Assembly (NCBI GenBank): GCA_900315425.1
Contig: OMZA01000001.1
Location: 124,001 to 188,000, forward strand
DNA: 64,000 nucleotides
Reading direction: 5' to 3'
Source: an uncultured Eubacteriales bacterium
Lineage (GTDB): Bacteria; Bacillota; Clostridia; Lachnospirales; Lachnospiraceae
Every line of letters starts with the position of its first letter. The first letter of the stretch is position 1. Shown in pieces: positions 1 through 9,358 of this stretch. The notes beneath the pieces were generated by a model. It had not been told where the DNA came from and did not search any database. It was given only the letters and a program-made list of their open reading frames with translations. A program made the translations under genes and the position numbers.

Positions 1-1667
1 ATTTAAATGATATTATAGAGAATTCAAATGAATACAAAAAAAGGTGGTATATATACATACCGGTTTTGGCAGTTTATACATTCATGGTTATATACCTTTC
101 TTCAGAAAAACTTATAAAGGTAATGACTAAGAAAAATGGAACTTATTGGATGTATGAAAAAAGTATAATTGTATCTATATCCATAGTTATCATAGTATCT
201 GTGCTTATGTTTGTAAGTAAGAAAAATATATTCAAAGAATTTAAAGTTTACAATATTCTTCTTGCAATGTTGTTTTTGGTTACAGTATGGGATATGGCAG
301 GCTTTGCCAAGGACTATCTGCCTTTAATCTCTAAGGATGCAGCAGGTATTCCATCAGAGACTGAATCTATACAGTATCTAAAGGATAACATGAGTGATAC
401 AGATAGATTTGCGGCGATAGGCGATTGGACATTGTATCCTAATATTGGAGAAATGTACGGTTTAAATGATGTTAGAGCCCACGATTTCGTGGTAAAAAAT
501 GAGGATATGTCTACATACTATAACGATATCAGTTCTGAATATACCAATGATGAGTTGCAAAATATCAAAAAGCAGGGAGGAGAAAAACAATCTGTTACAA
601 ATGGTGGCAGCAGTATCAGTGGAACCAGAGCCAGATTTTTAGAGATATATAAACCTCAGCTGCTGGCGTACATAGGAACAAAGTATATCCTTGGTGAAAA
701 GCTGGGAGATTACGAAGTGATTGGTGAGAATATATTTGATCCGGATAAAAATGTAGTAGGTGTATTCACACCTGGTATTATGATTGAGCAGAATATAGTT
801 GCTCAAGCTGAATTTGTGGGATTGGATATTGCAGCCGCTAACTATGACCATGAAAATATATCTGAGAATGTTATGATAGTGGATTTGGTGGATGAAGAAG
901 GTAATCTGTTGGAACAGAGCAGACATTGCTTTAAGGATATACAGAGTAATGATTATATTACTTTTGGATTCTCAAAATCTTATCCAAAGGGAAAGTACAA
1001 GATTAGAATATATACGGATCTGGAAAAACCAAGTGAGGACCAGGTTACTATCTGGAGAAGTAATTATACTGTAGACGGATTTGAAATGACTTTAAATGGT
1101 GAGGCTTACACTGGAACGACAGTTATGAAAATCATTTATGAAAACCAATATTATGATATAGTAAAAATCTGTAATGATGGACTTATGATAGGGGAATTAA
1201 ATGAATATGCACCTAAGGTAGAAATTGCAGAAAATGTTGTTAAGTGCAAAGATGAAGCAGAAGTATTAAAAAATATGAAAAATGAATACTATGCAGCTAC
1301 CATGTATACAACTGCAGATGTAAAAGAAACATCCCGGGATGTAGGCAGGGATAGTGTATTTTTGTACAGCTATGATGACGATGAAATGACCATAGAATGC
1401 AGTCTTACTGAAGACAGATATGTTATGATAAATGACTATTATGACGAGAATTGGAAGGCATATGTGGATGGAAAAGAAGTAAAGATAATTAAATCCAATT
1501 ATTTAACCAGAGCAGTGTTAGTTCCTAAAGGAGATACGACTTTGACATTAAAGTATGAAAATCCTACTAAAATGAAATTGTATTATATAACATTTGCATC
1601 TCTGATACTTTGCTTAATATTAATAATTATAGATGTTGTTTTATATGTAAGAAGAAAAAACTTGTAA
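1..1667 (+). CDS. YfhO-like membrane protein, 5' end outside window
   Basis: The reading frame is open from base 3 through to the stop at 1667, so the gene starts before the window and only the C-terminal part (about 550 residues) is seen. Visible are two hydrophobic segments near the left edge, a long presumably extracytoplasmic region, and a last membrane segment followed by a short basic tail (RRKNL). Near the C-terminus the block YYDENWKAYVDGKEV, followed by a hydrophobic strand and PKGDTTLTLKYENP, matches the end of the bacterial YfhO membrane protein family, some members of which are implicated in glycosylation of wall or lipid-linked glycans. It lies at the head of a polysaccharide locus, which fits. 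The exact function is unknown. Confidence 0.72.
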   Translation, partial: LNDIIENSNEYKKRWYIYIPVLAVYTFMVIYLSSEKLIKVMTKKNGTYWMYEKSIIVSISIVIIVSVLMFVSKKNIFKEFKVYNILLAMLFLVTVWDMAGFAKDYLPLISKDAAGIPSETESIQYLKDNMSDTDRFAAIGDWTLYPNIGEMYGLNDVRAHDFVVKNEDMSTYYNDISSEYTNDELQNIKKQGGEKQSVTNGGSSISGTRARFLEIYKPQLLAYIGTKYILGEKLGDYEVIGENIFDPDKNVVGVFTPGIMIEQNIVAQAEFVGLDIAAANYDHENISENVMIVDLVDEEGNLLEQSRHCFKDIQSNDYITFGFSKSYPKGKYKIRIYTDLEKPSEDQVTIWRSNYTVDGFEMTLNGEAYTGTTVMKIIYENQYYDIVKICNDGLMIGELNEYAPKVEIAENVVKCKDEAEVLKNMKNEYYAATMYTTADVKETSRDVGRDSVFLYSYDDDEMTIECSLTEDRYVMINDYYDENWKAYVDGKEVKIIKSNYLTRAVLVPKGDTTLTLKYENPTKMKLYYITFASLILCLILIIIDVVLYVRRKNL

Positions 1668-1763
1668 ATAAAAATATATCGGTATATAATTGATTAGATT
1701 ATGGGTAAGTGTGTTTTGCTCATATTTACGAAGATAATAAAAATAAAATGTGGAGGATATAGT

Positions 1764-2726
1764 ATGAAACTCATAATACAGATACCTTGCTACAATGAAG
1801 CAGAGACTCTTGAGATTGCTTTAAATGACCTTCCAAGACAGATTGAAGGGGTTGATGAAATAGAATACCTTATCATTAACGACGGAAGTAAAGATGATAC
1901 AGTTAAAGTAGCAAGAAACTGGGGTGTGGACTACATTGTTGACTTAAAGAGAAACAAAGGACTTGCTCATGGATTTATGGCAGGTATTGATGCATGTCTT
2001 AGAAATGGTGCGGATATTATTGTTAATACAGATGCAGACAACCAGTATAATGCAGATGATATAGAAAAAATTATAAGACCTATTATAGAGGGAAAAACTG
2101 ATATCGTTATTGGTGCAAGACCAATTGATGAGACAGAACATTTTTCGCCACTTAAAAAGAAATTACAGCATTTAGGAAGCTGGGTAGTTAGAAAAGCTTC
2201 TAACTCAGATATTCCTGATGCACCAAGTGGATTCAGAGCTTACAGTAGAGAAGCAGCCATGAGAATTAATGTTACTAATGAATACACATATACATTAGAG
2301 ACAATTGTTCAGGCTGGAAGAGAAAAGATACCTCAGACTTCAGTGCCAATTAGAACAAATGCAGAGTTAAGACCATCAAGACTTTTCAATAGTATGTATG
2401 GTTATGTAAAGAAATCAATGGTAACTATTATGAGAGCATATCTCATGTATTCACCACTTAAGACATTTACATTAATTGCATTATTCCCATTAACTCTCGG
2501 ACTTGGCATAGATATAAGATATTTAATTAAAAAATGGAAGGGTCAGGGTCAAGGCCATACACAGTCACTTATTCTTGGTTCAACTCTTACAATGATTGGA
2601 TTTATGACATTTGTTATCGGTCTCGTTGCCGATCTTATTGCAAAATCAAGAAGAATTCTTGAGGATGTACAGTATCATACAAGAAGATTAGATTACGATA
2701 GAGAAATTAAGAATAATGAAAAATAA
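1764..2726 (+). CDS. Polyprenyl-phosphate glycosyltransferase (GT2, DPM1-like)
   Basis: A 320-residue family 2 glycosyltransferase. The N-terminal GT-A fold shows IPCYNEAETL, NDGSKDDT and the metal-binding NTDADNQY, followed by two C-terminal hydrophobic segments (about residues 230-255 and 275-300). This is the layout of transferases that load a sugar from a nucleotide donor onto polyprenyl phosphate at the membrane. The start at 1764 is chosen because GGAGG lies just upstream and the family N-terminus (MKLIIQIPCYNE) begins there; an upstream in-frame start at 1701 would add 21 unlikely residues. The gene overlaps the next one by 11 bases, implying translational coupling. The sugar is not predictable. 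Confidence 0.85.
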   Translation: MKLIIQIPCYNEAETLEIALNDLPRQIEGVDEIEYLIINDGSKDDTVKVARNWGVDYIVDLKRNKGLAHGFMAGIDACLRNGADIIVNTDADNQYNADDIEKIIRPIIEGKTDIVIGARPIDETEHFSPLKKKLQHLGSWVVRKASNSDIPDAPSGFRAYSREAAMRINVTNEYTYTLETIVQAGREKIPQTSVPIRTNAELRPSRLFNSMYGYVKKSMVTIMRAYLMYSPLKTFTLIALFPLTLGLGIDIRYLIKKWKGQGQGHTQSLILGSTLTMIGFMTFVIGLVADLIAKSRRILEDVQYHTRRLDYDREIKNNEK

Positions 2727-4032
2727 TAATGATAAATCAACTCCTCTAAGTAGATTCCTACTTAGGGGAGAAAATAAAATAAAGAGAAATACTTTTTTCT
2801 GGAATGCATTCGGAGCAGTGATGAATTCATTCCAGACTATGCTTTTATTGCTGGTTATTACAAGAACCGGAAACGACAATGATTCAAGTATATTTGTAAT
2901 GGCCTATGCAGTGGGAAATTTGGTTTTGAATCTGGGTAAATATGGCGTCAGACAATATCAGGTAACTGATGTAAATGAGGAGCATAGTCTAAAGGACTAT
3001 ATTCAAGCCAGATATGCTTCAATGACAATGATGATGGTTGCCATAGGAGCTTATTTGTTAGTTAAGATATTTAATGGTGGATACACAAGAGAAAAGGTAA
3101 TAGTAATCCTTTGTATATGTCTTGTAAAAGCAGTGGAGGCTTTTGAGGATGTATATCAGGGAAGAATGCAGCAGAAGGGTCGTTTGGATACTGCAGGAAG
3201 AATTCTTGGAATCAGACTGTTAATATTTATTATTGGATACGCAGTAATGTATATCCTTACAAAGAACCTTGTGCTTACAAGTGTTGTTAATTTGGCTATC
3301 ACAGTTGTTCTTTCTATAATAATGAATGGATGCGTAATGTATAAATTCAAAGAGGAAGACAGAGAGACAGATAAGCATAGCGTAAACAGAATACTTATTG
3401 AATGTTTACCATTATGTGCATGCATGTGTCTTAATATGTATGTGGCAAATGCACCAAAGTATACTATAGATACTGTGGTTTCAGATGATATTCAAACCAA
3501 ATTCAATATCATATTTATGCCTGTATTTATAATTGCATTACTTGCAAACTTTATATTCCAGCCATTCTTAAAAGGAATGGGAGAGACCTGGTCTGAAGGA
3601 AAAACAGGTAAGTTAGCAAGAACAGCTTTCAAGTTCACTATAGTAATAGTAATTATAGATTTGGTTATAACATTTGTAGGAAGCTTCATAGGAGCACCGG
3701 TGTTAGGAGCTGTATATGGAGTAAACCTTAAAGATATGAATAAAGAATTGATAGTATTTATGTTGGCAGGTGGACTTGTAGCACTTCAGAATCTCTATAT
3801 TATGATAATCACAACCGTAAGACATCAGAAATATATGATATACGGATATATTGGAACCGGATTATTAATGTTGTTATTTAGTGGAAAAGCTTTGGGAAGT
3901 GATGGTTCACACCTTCTCAGATTATGCGTATATTTCTTTGGAATATTGTCATTGTTGACAGTATATTGCATAGGACTTATAACATACGCTATTTTAAAGA
4001 GAAAGAAACAACAGGTAGAAGAGAGAAAGTAG
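2716..4032 (+). CDS. Polysaccharide flippase-like membrane protein (Wzx/MVF type)
   Basis: A 438-residue, strongly hydrophobic protein with about 12 predicted membrane segments, and basic residues at the N-terminus (RFLLRGENKIKRN) and C-terminus (LKRKKQQVEERK). The pattern, size and position between glycosyltransferase genes fit an oligosaccharide flippase of the MOP superfamily, which would turn lipid-linked sugar units to the outer face of the membrane. No short signature motif proves it. The same locus also carries a Wzm/Wzt ABC exporter, so two export routes may be present. It overlaps the upstream transferase gene and ends 10 bases before the next gene. Confidence 0.7.
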   Translation: MKNNNDKSTPLSRFLLRGENKIKRNTFFWNAFGAVMNSFQTMLLLLVITRTGNDNDSSIFVMAYAVGNLVLNLGKYGVRQYQVTDVNEEHSLKDYIQARYASMTMMMVAIGAYLLVKIFNGGYTREKVIVILCICLVKAVEAFEDVYQGRMQQKGRLDTAGRILGIRLLIFIIGYAVMYILTKNLVLTSVVNLAITVVLSIIMNGCVMYKFKEEDRETDKHSVNRILIECLPLCACMCLNMYVANAPKYTIDTVVSDDIQTKFNIIFMPVFIIALLANFIFQPFLKGMGETWSEGKTGKLARTAFKFTIVIVIIDLVITFVGSFIGAPVLGAVYGVNLKDMNKELIVFMLAGGLVALQNLYIMIITTVRHQKYMIYGYIGTGLLMLLFSGKALGSDGSHLLRLCVYFFGILSLLTVYCIGLITYAILKRKKQQVEERK

Positions 4033-4042
4033 AAATTGTAAA

Positions 4043-5023
4043 ATGATATCATTAAAAGATAAGAAGATACTGTTTATTACAACTAAAAATCTCGATTATA
4101 TAAGAAATAGTCAGGAAATCGAGATGCTTAAAGGATATACAGATAAGTTAGATATAATTGGATACACAGACAAAAGTTATCCTAAGAGATTAGCTAAGGT
4201 ATACAAAGATATAATTCTAAGAGACATGTCAATATACGATGTGGTATTTATTGGATTTGCTCCACAGCTTATCCTTCCAATGTTTAATTGGAAATTTAAA
4301 AACAACATTGTAATTATAGATTTCTTTATATCGGTATACGACACCATGGTAAATGACAGAAAGAAGATACCTGAAAAAAGCATACCTGCTTCCCTTTGCA
4401 AGTGGTTGGATAAGGCATGCATTAAAAGTAGTAAAAAGGTCATTTGTGATACCAATGCTCACGGAGATTATTTTGCTGAAGAATTCAAGGTGGACAGACG
4501 AAAGATAAAGACAATGTATTTGAAAGCAGATGAAAGTCTTTATTATCCAAGACCACAGATAAAACCTGATGAGTTAAAAGATAAATACGTTGTGTTATAT
4601 TTTGGTTCAGTACTTCCTCTTCAGGGAGTTGAAGTAATTATGGATGCCCTTAAGCAATTAAGATATGAGGAACAGATATATTTTTATTTTGTAGGACCTA
4701 TAAAAGACAATATAGAAAAGGTCTATGCAGATAATATAGAATATATACAATGGTTACCACAGGAAGAACTTGCAGAATACATAAGCAGGGCTGACTTGTG
4801 TCTTGCCGGACATTTCAATAAGGAGATAGGTAAAGCTAGAAGAACCATACCTGGTAAAGCATATATTTACGAATTAATGCAAAAACCAATGATTCTTGGA
4901 GATAATCCTGCAACTCATGAACTGTTCGAAGAAGACGATAGTCATTTCTTCGTGGAAATGAGTAATCCACAGGCGCTTTACGACAAAATCATGGAGCTTG
5001 CCAGTGGTTTGACAAATGAATGA
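4043..5023 (+). CDS. Glycosyltransferase, GT4-like
   Basis: A 326-residue protein whose C-terminal half has the GT-B pattern: YFGSVLPLQGVEVIMDAL at about residues 190-207, YFVGPIKDN, the segment IEYIQWLPQEELAEYISRAD and a conserved Lys/Glu region (GKAYIYELMQKP). The N-terminal half has a weaker Rossmann-like pattern (KKILFITTKN). It is probably a retaining transferase acting on a nucleotide-sugar and a lipid-linked acceptor at the cytoplasmic face of the membrane. The ribosome site is weak, so expression may depend on the upstream gene, which stops only 10 bases before. Donor and acceptor are unknown. Confidence 0.75.
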   Translation: MISLKDKKILFITTKNLDYIRNSQEIEMLKGYTDKLDIIGYTDKSYPKRLAKVYKDIILRDMSIYDVVFIGFAPQLILPMFNWKFKNNIVIIDFFISVYDTMVNDRKKIPEKSIPASLCKWLDKACIKSSKKVICDTNAHGDYFAEEFKVDRRKIKTMYLKADESLYYPRPQIKPDELKDKYVVLYFGSVLPLQGVEVIMDALKQLRYEEQIYFYFVGPIKDNIEKVYADNIEYIQWLPQEELAEYISRADLCLAGHFNKEIGKARRTIPGKAYIYELMQKPMILGDNPATHELFEEDDSHFFVEMSNPQALYDKIMELASGLTNE

Positions 5024-5093
5024 TAATAATGTAATGTTATTAAAGAATGAAAGAAAGGATATGTGCGAGGGAGCACTGAAAGGAAAGATTGAA

Positions 5094-6179
5094 ATGAGAA
5101 CATATTTAGTAACTGGTGGAGCTGGTTTTATCGGATCTAATTATATTCATTACATGTTTAAAAAATACGATAACGAGATTAAGATTATTAACGTAGATAA
5201 ACTTACATACGCAGGTAATCTTGAGAATCTTAAAGATATAGAAGACAGAGATAATTATGAATTTGTAAAGGCTGACATTTGCGATAAGGAAGCAATTAAG
5301 AAAGTATTTACAGATAATGACATTGACAGAGTTGTACATTTTGCAGCTGAAAGTCATGTTGATAGAAGTATTAAGAATCCGGAAGTATTTGTTAAGACAA
5401 ATGTACTTGGTACAGCAGTAATGCTTAACTGCGCTAAGGAAGCATGGGAACTTCCAGATGGAACATTTAAAGAGGGAAAGAAATTCTTACATGTTTCAAC
5501 TGATGAGGTATATGGTTCACTTCCAGAAGATGATAACGCATTCTTCTATGAGACAACACCATATGATCCACATAGCCCATATTCAGCAAGTAAGGCTTCT
5601 TCAGACTTCCTTGTAAAGAGCTACATGGATACATACAAATTCCCAGCAAATATTACAAATTGCTCAAATAACTACGGACCATACCAGTTCCCAGAGAAAT
5701 TGATTCCACTTATTATCAATAATGCACTTCAGGGAAAAGACCTTCCAGTATATGGTGACGGAAAGAATGTTCGTGACTGGTTATATGTAGAGGATCATGC
5801 AAAGGCAATCGATATGGTTCAGGAACAGGGAGAGCTTTTTGAAGAGTATAATATCGGTGGACACAATGAGAAGCAGAACATCGAGATTATTAAGATAATC
5901 ATCGAGACACTTCAGGAAGAGCTTTCAGATGACGATCCAAGAAAAGCTCATATTAATGAAGGCCTTATTAAATATGTTTCAGATAGAAAGGGACATGATA
6001 GAAGATATGCTATCGCTCCAGATAAGATTAAGAAGGATCTTGGATGGTTCCCAGAAACAATGTTTAAAGAGGGTATTAAAAAGACAATTAAGTGGTATTT
6101 TGAAAATCAGGATTGGATGGCAAATGTTACCAGCGGAGATTATCAGAAGTACTACGAAGATATGTACAAAAATAGTTAA
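5094..6179 (+). CDS. rmlB: dTDP-glucose 4,6-dehydratase
   Basis: A 361-residue short-chain dehydrogenase that converts dTDP-glucose to dTDP-4-keto-6-deoxyglucose, the second step of dTDP-rhamnose synthesis. Seen are the NAD-binding GGAGFIGSNY at the N-terminus, the STDEVYGSL block with the Asp-Glu catalytic pair, and the YxxxK pair in YSASKASSD. The family N-terminus MRTYLVTGGAG begins at 5094, with GAAAGGAAAG upstream. A longer in-frame start at 5016 would overlap the previous gene and add 26 unrelated residues. It is followed by a hairpin and then a pyruvyltransferase-like gene, so rmlB is separated from rmlA and rmlC. Confidence 0.95.
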   Translation: MRTYLVTGGAGFIGSNYIHYMFKKYDNEIKIINVDKLTYAGNLENLKDIEDRDNYEFVKADICDKEAIKKVFTDNDIDRVVHFAAESHVDRSIKNPEVFVKTNVLGTAVMLNCAKEAWELPDGTFKEGKKFLHVSTDEVYGSLPEDDNAFFYETTPYDPHSPYSASKASSDFLVKSYMDTYKFPANITNCSNNYGPYQFPEKLIPLIINNALQGKDLPVYGDGKNVRDWLYVEDHAKAIDMVQEQGELFEEYNIGGHNEKQNIEIIKIIIETLQEELSDDDPRKAHINEGLIKYVSDRKGHDRRYAIAPDKIKKDLGWFPETMFKEGIKKTIKWYFENQDWMANVTSGDYQKYYEDMYKNS

Positions 6180-6198
6180 TTAAATCAAGTGACTATAT

Positions 6199-6242
6199 AC
6201 AACACAGCTAGGCAAAATTACATTTTGAGCTGGCTGTGTTGT
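6199..6242 (+). terminator. Intercistronic hairpin after rmlB
   Basis: A perfect 10-base stem ACAACACAGC / GCTGTGTTGT with an inner CAAAAT / ATTTTG pair lies between rmlB and the next gene. There is no strong T run after it, so it may be a weak or partial terminator, or a processing or stability element, rather than a full stop. Confidence 0.5.
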
Positions 6243-6281
6243 TTGTGTGTATAAATATTTATGATTTTGGAGAAATCCCTA

Positions 6282-7823
6282 ATGAAAAAATTCAGGATTG
6301 CACAGATAGGAAGTTTTGATGTAGAGAACTATGGAGATTTGTTGTTCTCATATGTATTCAAGGAAAATATAGAAAAATATCTAGAGGATATGGATATAAC
6401 ATTATTTGCACCTTTGAATTGTATATCTCCATTTACAAAGGATACCCAGGTATACTCTGTAAAGGAAATGGAGAAAATGCATAGCGAGAATCCCTTCGAT
6501 GCCATTGTAGTTGGAGGAGGAGATCTTGTTCAGTTCAAAAAAATCATGGTTAAGCTTGCAGACGACCCGGATAGAGAAGTGGTATATGATGTACTATCAA
6601 TGTGGTTTATCCCGGCAATGGTAGCTATGACATATCAGGTGCCTATTATATGGAATTCCTTAGGGGTTCCTTTTGAATTAAGCGAAATTCAACAACAGCT
6701 CATGGCTGAAGTCATGAAACAATCAGCCTATGTGACAGTTAGAGATGAATCATCCAGAGAAAACCTTGGTAAGGCGGCATCTGCCTTAGATGTCAAGGTG
6801 GTTACAGATTCTGTTTTAAGCATAGCTAAAACAGTAGATTATAAGGATATGCAAAGTAGATTTGAAAATGTATATAAAAATTTGGATGTTGAATTCAATA
6901 AAGATAGTTATATCGTGGTTCATGTTAATAAGAATATAAAGGATGACGAAGGAAAGATACTGTGTGAACAGCTAAATGCTATTAAAGAAAAACATGGTGT
7001 GGATGTTGTTCTTATGCCAATTGGATATACTCTTGGAGATGACATGGGTATAACAAAGCTTAAGTCCATGGAAGATGGATTTGTGCAAATAAAGAAAAAA
7101 CTTGCACCATACGACATGATGTCTGTTATAGCAAATGCAAAGTTTTATATAGGTGCAAGTCTTCACGGATGCGTAACTTCAACGGCATTTAAGATTCCTA
7201 ATATTGTCTATAATTATAGTAAGCTAAATAAAATTGAAGGATTTCTTTCAAATGTAAAAAGAGATTACGCAGCACTGTATGATCCAAAGAAGTTAGCCCA
7301 ATGCTATGATAAGGTGGCTTCTATGGAGATGCCTGATATACAAAAGCCATTACAGGATATAGAAGAACATTTTCAAAAAATGGCGGAGGTTATCAAAGAA
7401 GGTAGAAAAAAAGAGGCAGAGATTTCCAATGAGACATTAGATGAAATTATATATAATGAATCTGTGTATAGTAAGGAGGCTCAATACTACAAAAAGATAA
7501 CCGAACAAAAAGATGTTCATATAAAAATTATTGAAGCAACAGTTGTTGACAGAGAAAACAAGCTTCAGACAGAAAAAGCAGAAAGAAAAGCCTTTGAAGA
7601 AAATGCCAACACAAAGATAGAGCAGTTAGAAACTCAGATAACAGAAAAAGATGACCATATATCTAATCTTCAGGGCATTATTGAAACATACAAAAAAGAG
7701 ATAGAGAATCTTAGAAAAGCAGTAGATGACCAGGTAAAGGAAAAAGAAGCAATTCTTAATTCAACTTCTTACAAGATAACAAAACCATTACGAAAAGTGG
7801 CATCCATAACTAAGAAAAAATAA
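6282..7823 (+). CDS. Polysaccharide pyruvyltransferase family protein with coiled-coil tail
   Basis: A 513-residue protein. Residues of about 1-370 resemble the polysaccharide pyruvyltransferase (CsaB-like) family: [17 protein letters not shown] at the start, [12 protein letters not shown], an [13 protein letters not shown] region and [18 protein letters not shown], which carries the family's SLHG block. Such enzymes add a pyruvate ketal from PEP to sugars, though many family members are untested. Residues of about 400-490 are charged heptad-like coiled coil, and the tail reads [15 protein letters not shown], a motif also seen at the end of many glycan-locus transferases. The start at 6282 is preferred because GGAG sits 9 bases before it. 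It lies between rmlB and rmlA. Confidence 0.78.
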   Translation: MKKFRIAQIGSFDVENYGDLLFSYVFKENIEKYLEDMDITLFAPLNCISPFTKDTQVYSVKEMEKMHSENPFDAIVVGGGDLVQFKKIMVKLADDPDREVVYDVLSMWFIPAMVAMTYQVPIIWNSLGVPFELSEIQQQLMAEVMKQSAYVTVRDESSRENLGKAASALDVKVVTDSVLSIAKTVDYKDMQSRFENVYKNLDVEFNKDSYIVVHVNKNIKDDEGKILCEQLNAIKEKHGVDVVLMPIGYTLGDDMGITKLKSMEDGFVQIKKKLAPYDMMSVIANAKFYIGASLHGCVTSTAFKIPNIVYNYSKLNKIEGFLSNVKRDYAALYDPKKLAQCYDKVASMEMPDIQKPLQDIEEHFQKMAEVIKEGRKKEAEISNETLDEIIYNESVYSKEAQYYKKITEQKDVHIKIIEATVVDRENKLQTEKAERKAFEENANTKIEQLETQITEKDDHISNLQGIIETYKKEIENLRKAVDDQVKEKEAILNSTSYKITKPLRKVASITKKK

Positions 7824-7842
7824 AATACAGGAGGAAGATATA

Positions 7843-8712
7843 ATGAAAGGTATTATTTTAGCAGGAGGATCAGGAACACGTTTATATCCACTTACAAAGG
7901 CAGTATCAAAGCAAATTATGCCGGTTTATGATAAACCAATGATTTACTATCCATTATCAACACTTATGTTAGCAGGTATCAGAGAGGTACTTATAATCTC
8001 TACACCAAGAGACCTTCCTGTATTTCAGGAGTTATTTGGAACAGGTGAGCAGTTGGGAATGAACTTCTCATATGCTATACAGGAGCAACCAAGAGGACTT
8101 GCTGATGCATTTATTATTGGAGCAGATTTCATTGGAAATGATAGTGCAGCCCTTGTATTAGGTGATAACATTTTCTATGGACAGAGCTTCTCACAGGTAC
8201 TTAAGAAAGCTGCTGCAAGAGAAAAAGGAGCAACAATTTTTGGATATTATGTAAAGGATCCAAGAGAGTACGGTGTAGTAGATTTTGATGAAAATGGAAA
8301 GGCTCTTTCTATTGAAGAAAAACCAGAGAATCCAAAGTCTAACTATGCGGTACCCGGACTTTATTTCTATGATAACGACGTTGTTGAGATTGCTAAGAAT
8401 GTTAAACCATCTGCAAGAGGTGAGATTGAAATCACATCTATTAACAACGAATATTTAAACAGAGGAACACTTATGGTAGAGACTCTTGGAAGAGGATTTG
8501 CTTGGCTTGATACAGGTAATCATGACATGCTTCTTGATGCAGCTGATTTCGTAGCAGCATTCCAGAAGAGACAGGGACTCTACATTTCATGTATTGAAGA
8601 AATCGCTTATAAGAGAGGTTTCATAGACAAGGATCAGTTATTAAAACTTGCTGAGCCACTTATGAAGACAGCATATGGCCAGTATTTAGTAGATGTAGCA
8701 AACGGTTTATAA
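7843..8712 (+). CDS. rmlA: Glucose-1-phosphate thymidylyltransferase
   Basis: A 289-residue nucleotidyltransferase that makes dTDP-glucose from dTTP and glucose-1-phosphate, the first step to dTDP-rhamnose. The N-terminal signature [18 protein letters not shown] is intact, as are [22 protein letters not shown] and WLDTGNHD, and the length is normal for short RmlA. An excellent AGGAGG site precedes the ATG. It is 36 bases upstream of rmlC and clearly in the same transcription unit. Confidence 0.96.
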   Translation: MKGIILAGGSGTRLYPLTKAVSKQIMPVYDKPMIYYPLSTLMLAGIREVLIISTPRDLPVFQELFGTGEQLGMNFSYAIQEQPRGLADAFIIGADFIGNDSAALVLGDNIFYGQSFSQVLKKAAAREKGATIFGYYVKDPREYGVVDFDENGKALSIEEKPENPKSNYAVPGLYFYDNDVVEIAKNVKPSARGEIEITSINNEYLNRGTLMVETLGRGFAWLDTGNHDMLLDAADFVAAFQKRQGLYISCIEEIAYKRGFIDKDQLLKLAEPLMKTAYGQYLVDVANGL

Positions 8713-8748
8713 TACAACTAAAAGAATAGATGTAAGGAGATTTTTAAA

Positions 8749-9315
8749 ATGGGTAAGATTCAAGTTGAAACATGTGAAATTGAAGGATTAAAGGTTATTA
8801 CACCTACAGTATTCGGCGATGAACGTGGATACTTTATGGAGACATACAATTATAATGATTTTAAAGAGGCAGGCATTGATCAGGAATTCGTTCAGGACAA
8901 TCAGTCAAGCTCTAAAAAAGGTGTTTTAAGAGGTCTTCATTTCCAGATTAATTATCCACAGGATAAATTAGTTAGAGTTGTAAATGGAGCAGTTTTTGAT
9001 GTTGCTGTAGACCTTAGAAAAGATTCTAAGACATATGGTAAGTGGTTTGGAGTATTACTTTCTGCAGAGAATAAAAAACAGTTCTTCATTCCAAAGAATT
9101 TTGCGCATGGATTCATCGTTCTTTCAGAACAGGCTGAATTCTGCTACAAATGTACAGATTTCTATCATCCAAATGATGAAGGCGGTCTTAAATGGGATGA
9201 TCCGGAAATTGGTGTAGATTGGCCAATGCCAGAAGGAATGACAAAGGACGACCTTACAATTTCTGACAAGGATCAGAAGTGGAATGGTATAAAGGATTTC
9301 GTTCCTAAGAATTAA
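8749..9315 (+). CDS. rmlC: dTDP-4-dehydrorhamnose 3,5-epimerase
   Basis: A 188-residue cupin epimerase converting dTDP-4-keto-6-deoxyglucose to dTDP-4-keto-rhamnose. Seen are FGDERGYFMETY, QDNQSSSKKGVLRGLHFQ with the catalytic His, VFDVAVDLRKDSKTYGKW with the partner Asp, and FAHGFIVLS. Length and start (AAGGAG, 9 bases from the ATG) are normal. The final enzyme RmlD is not found next to it or elsewhere in the window, so completion of dTDP-rhamnose would need a distant gene. Confidence 0.96.
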   Translation: MGKIQVETCEIEGLKVITPTVFGDERGYFMETYNYNDFKEAGIDQEFVQDNQSSSKKGVLRGLHFQINYPQDKLVRVVNGAVFDVAVDLRKDSKTYGKWFGVLLSAENKKQFFIPKNFAHGFIVLSEQAEFCYKCTDFYHPNDEGGLKWDDPEIGVDWPMPEGMTKDDLTISDKDQKWNGIKDFVPKN

Positions 9316-9358
9316 TTAAGAGTTTGAGATAGAATTTGACAGGAGCTGTAGGATTTTA

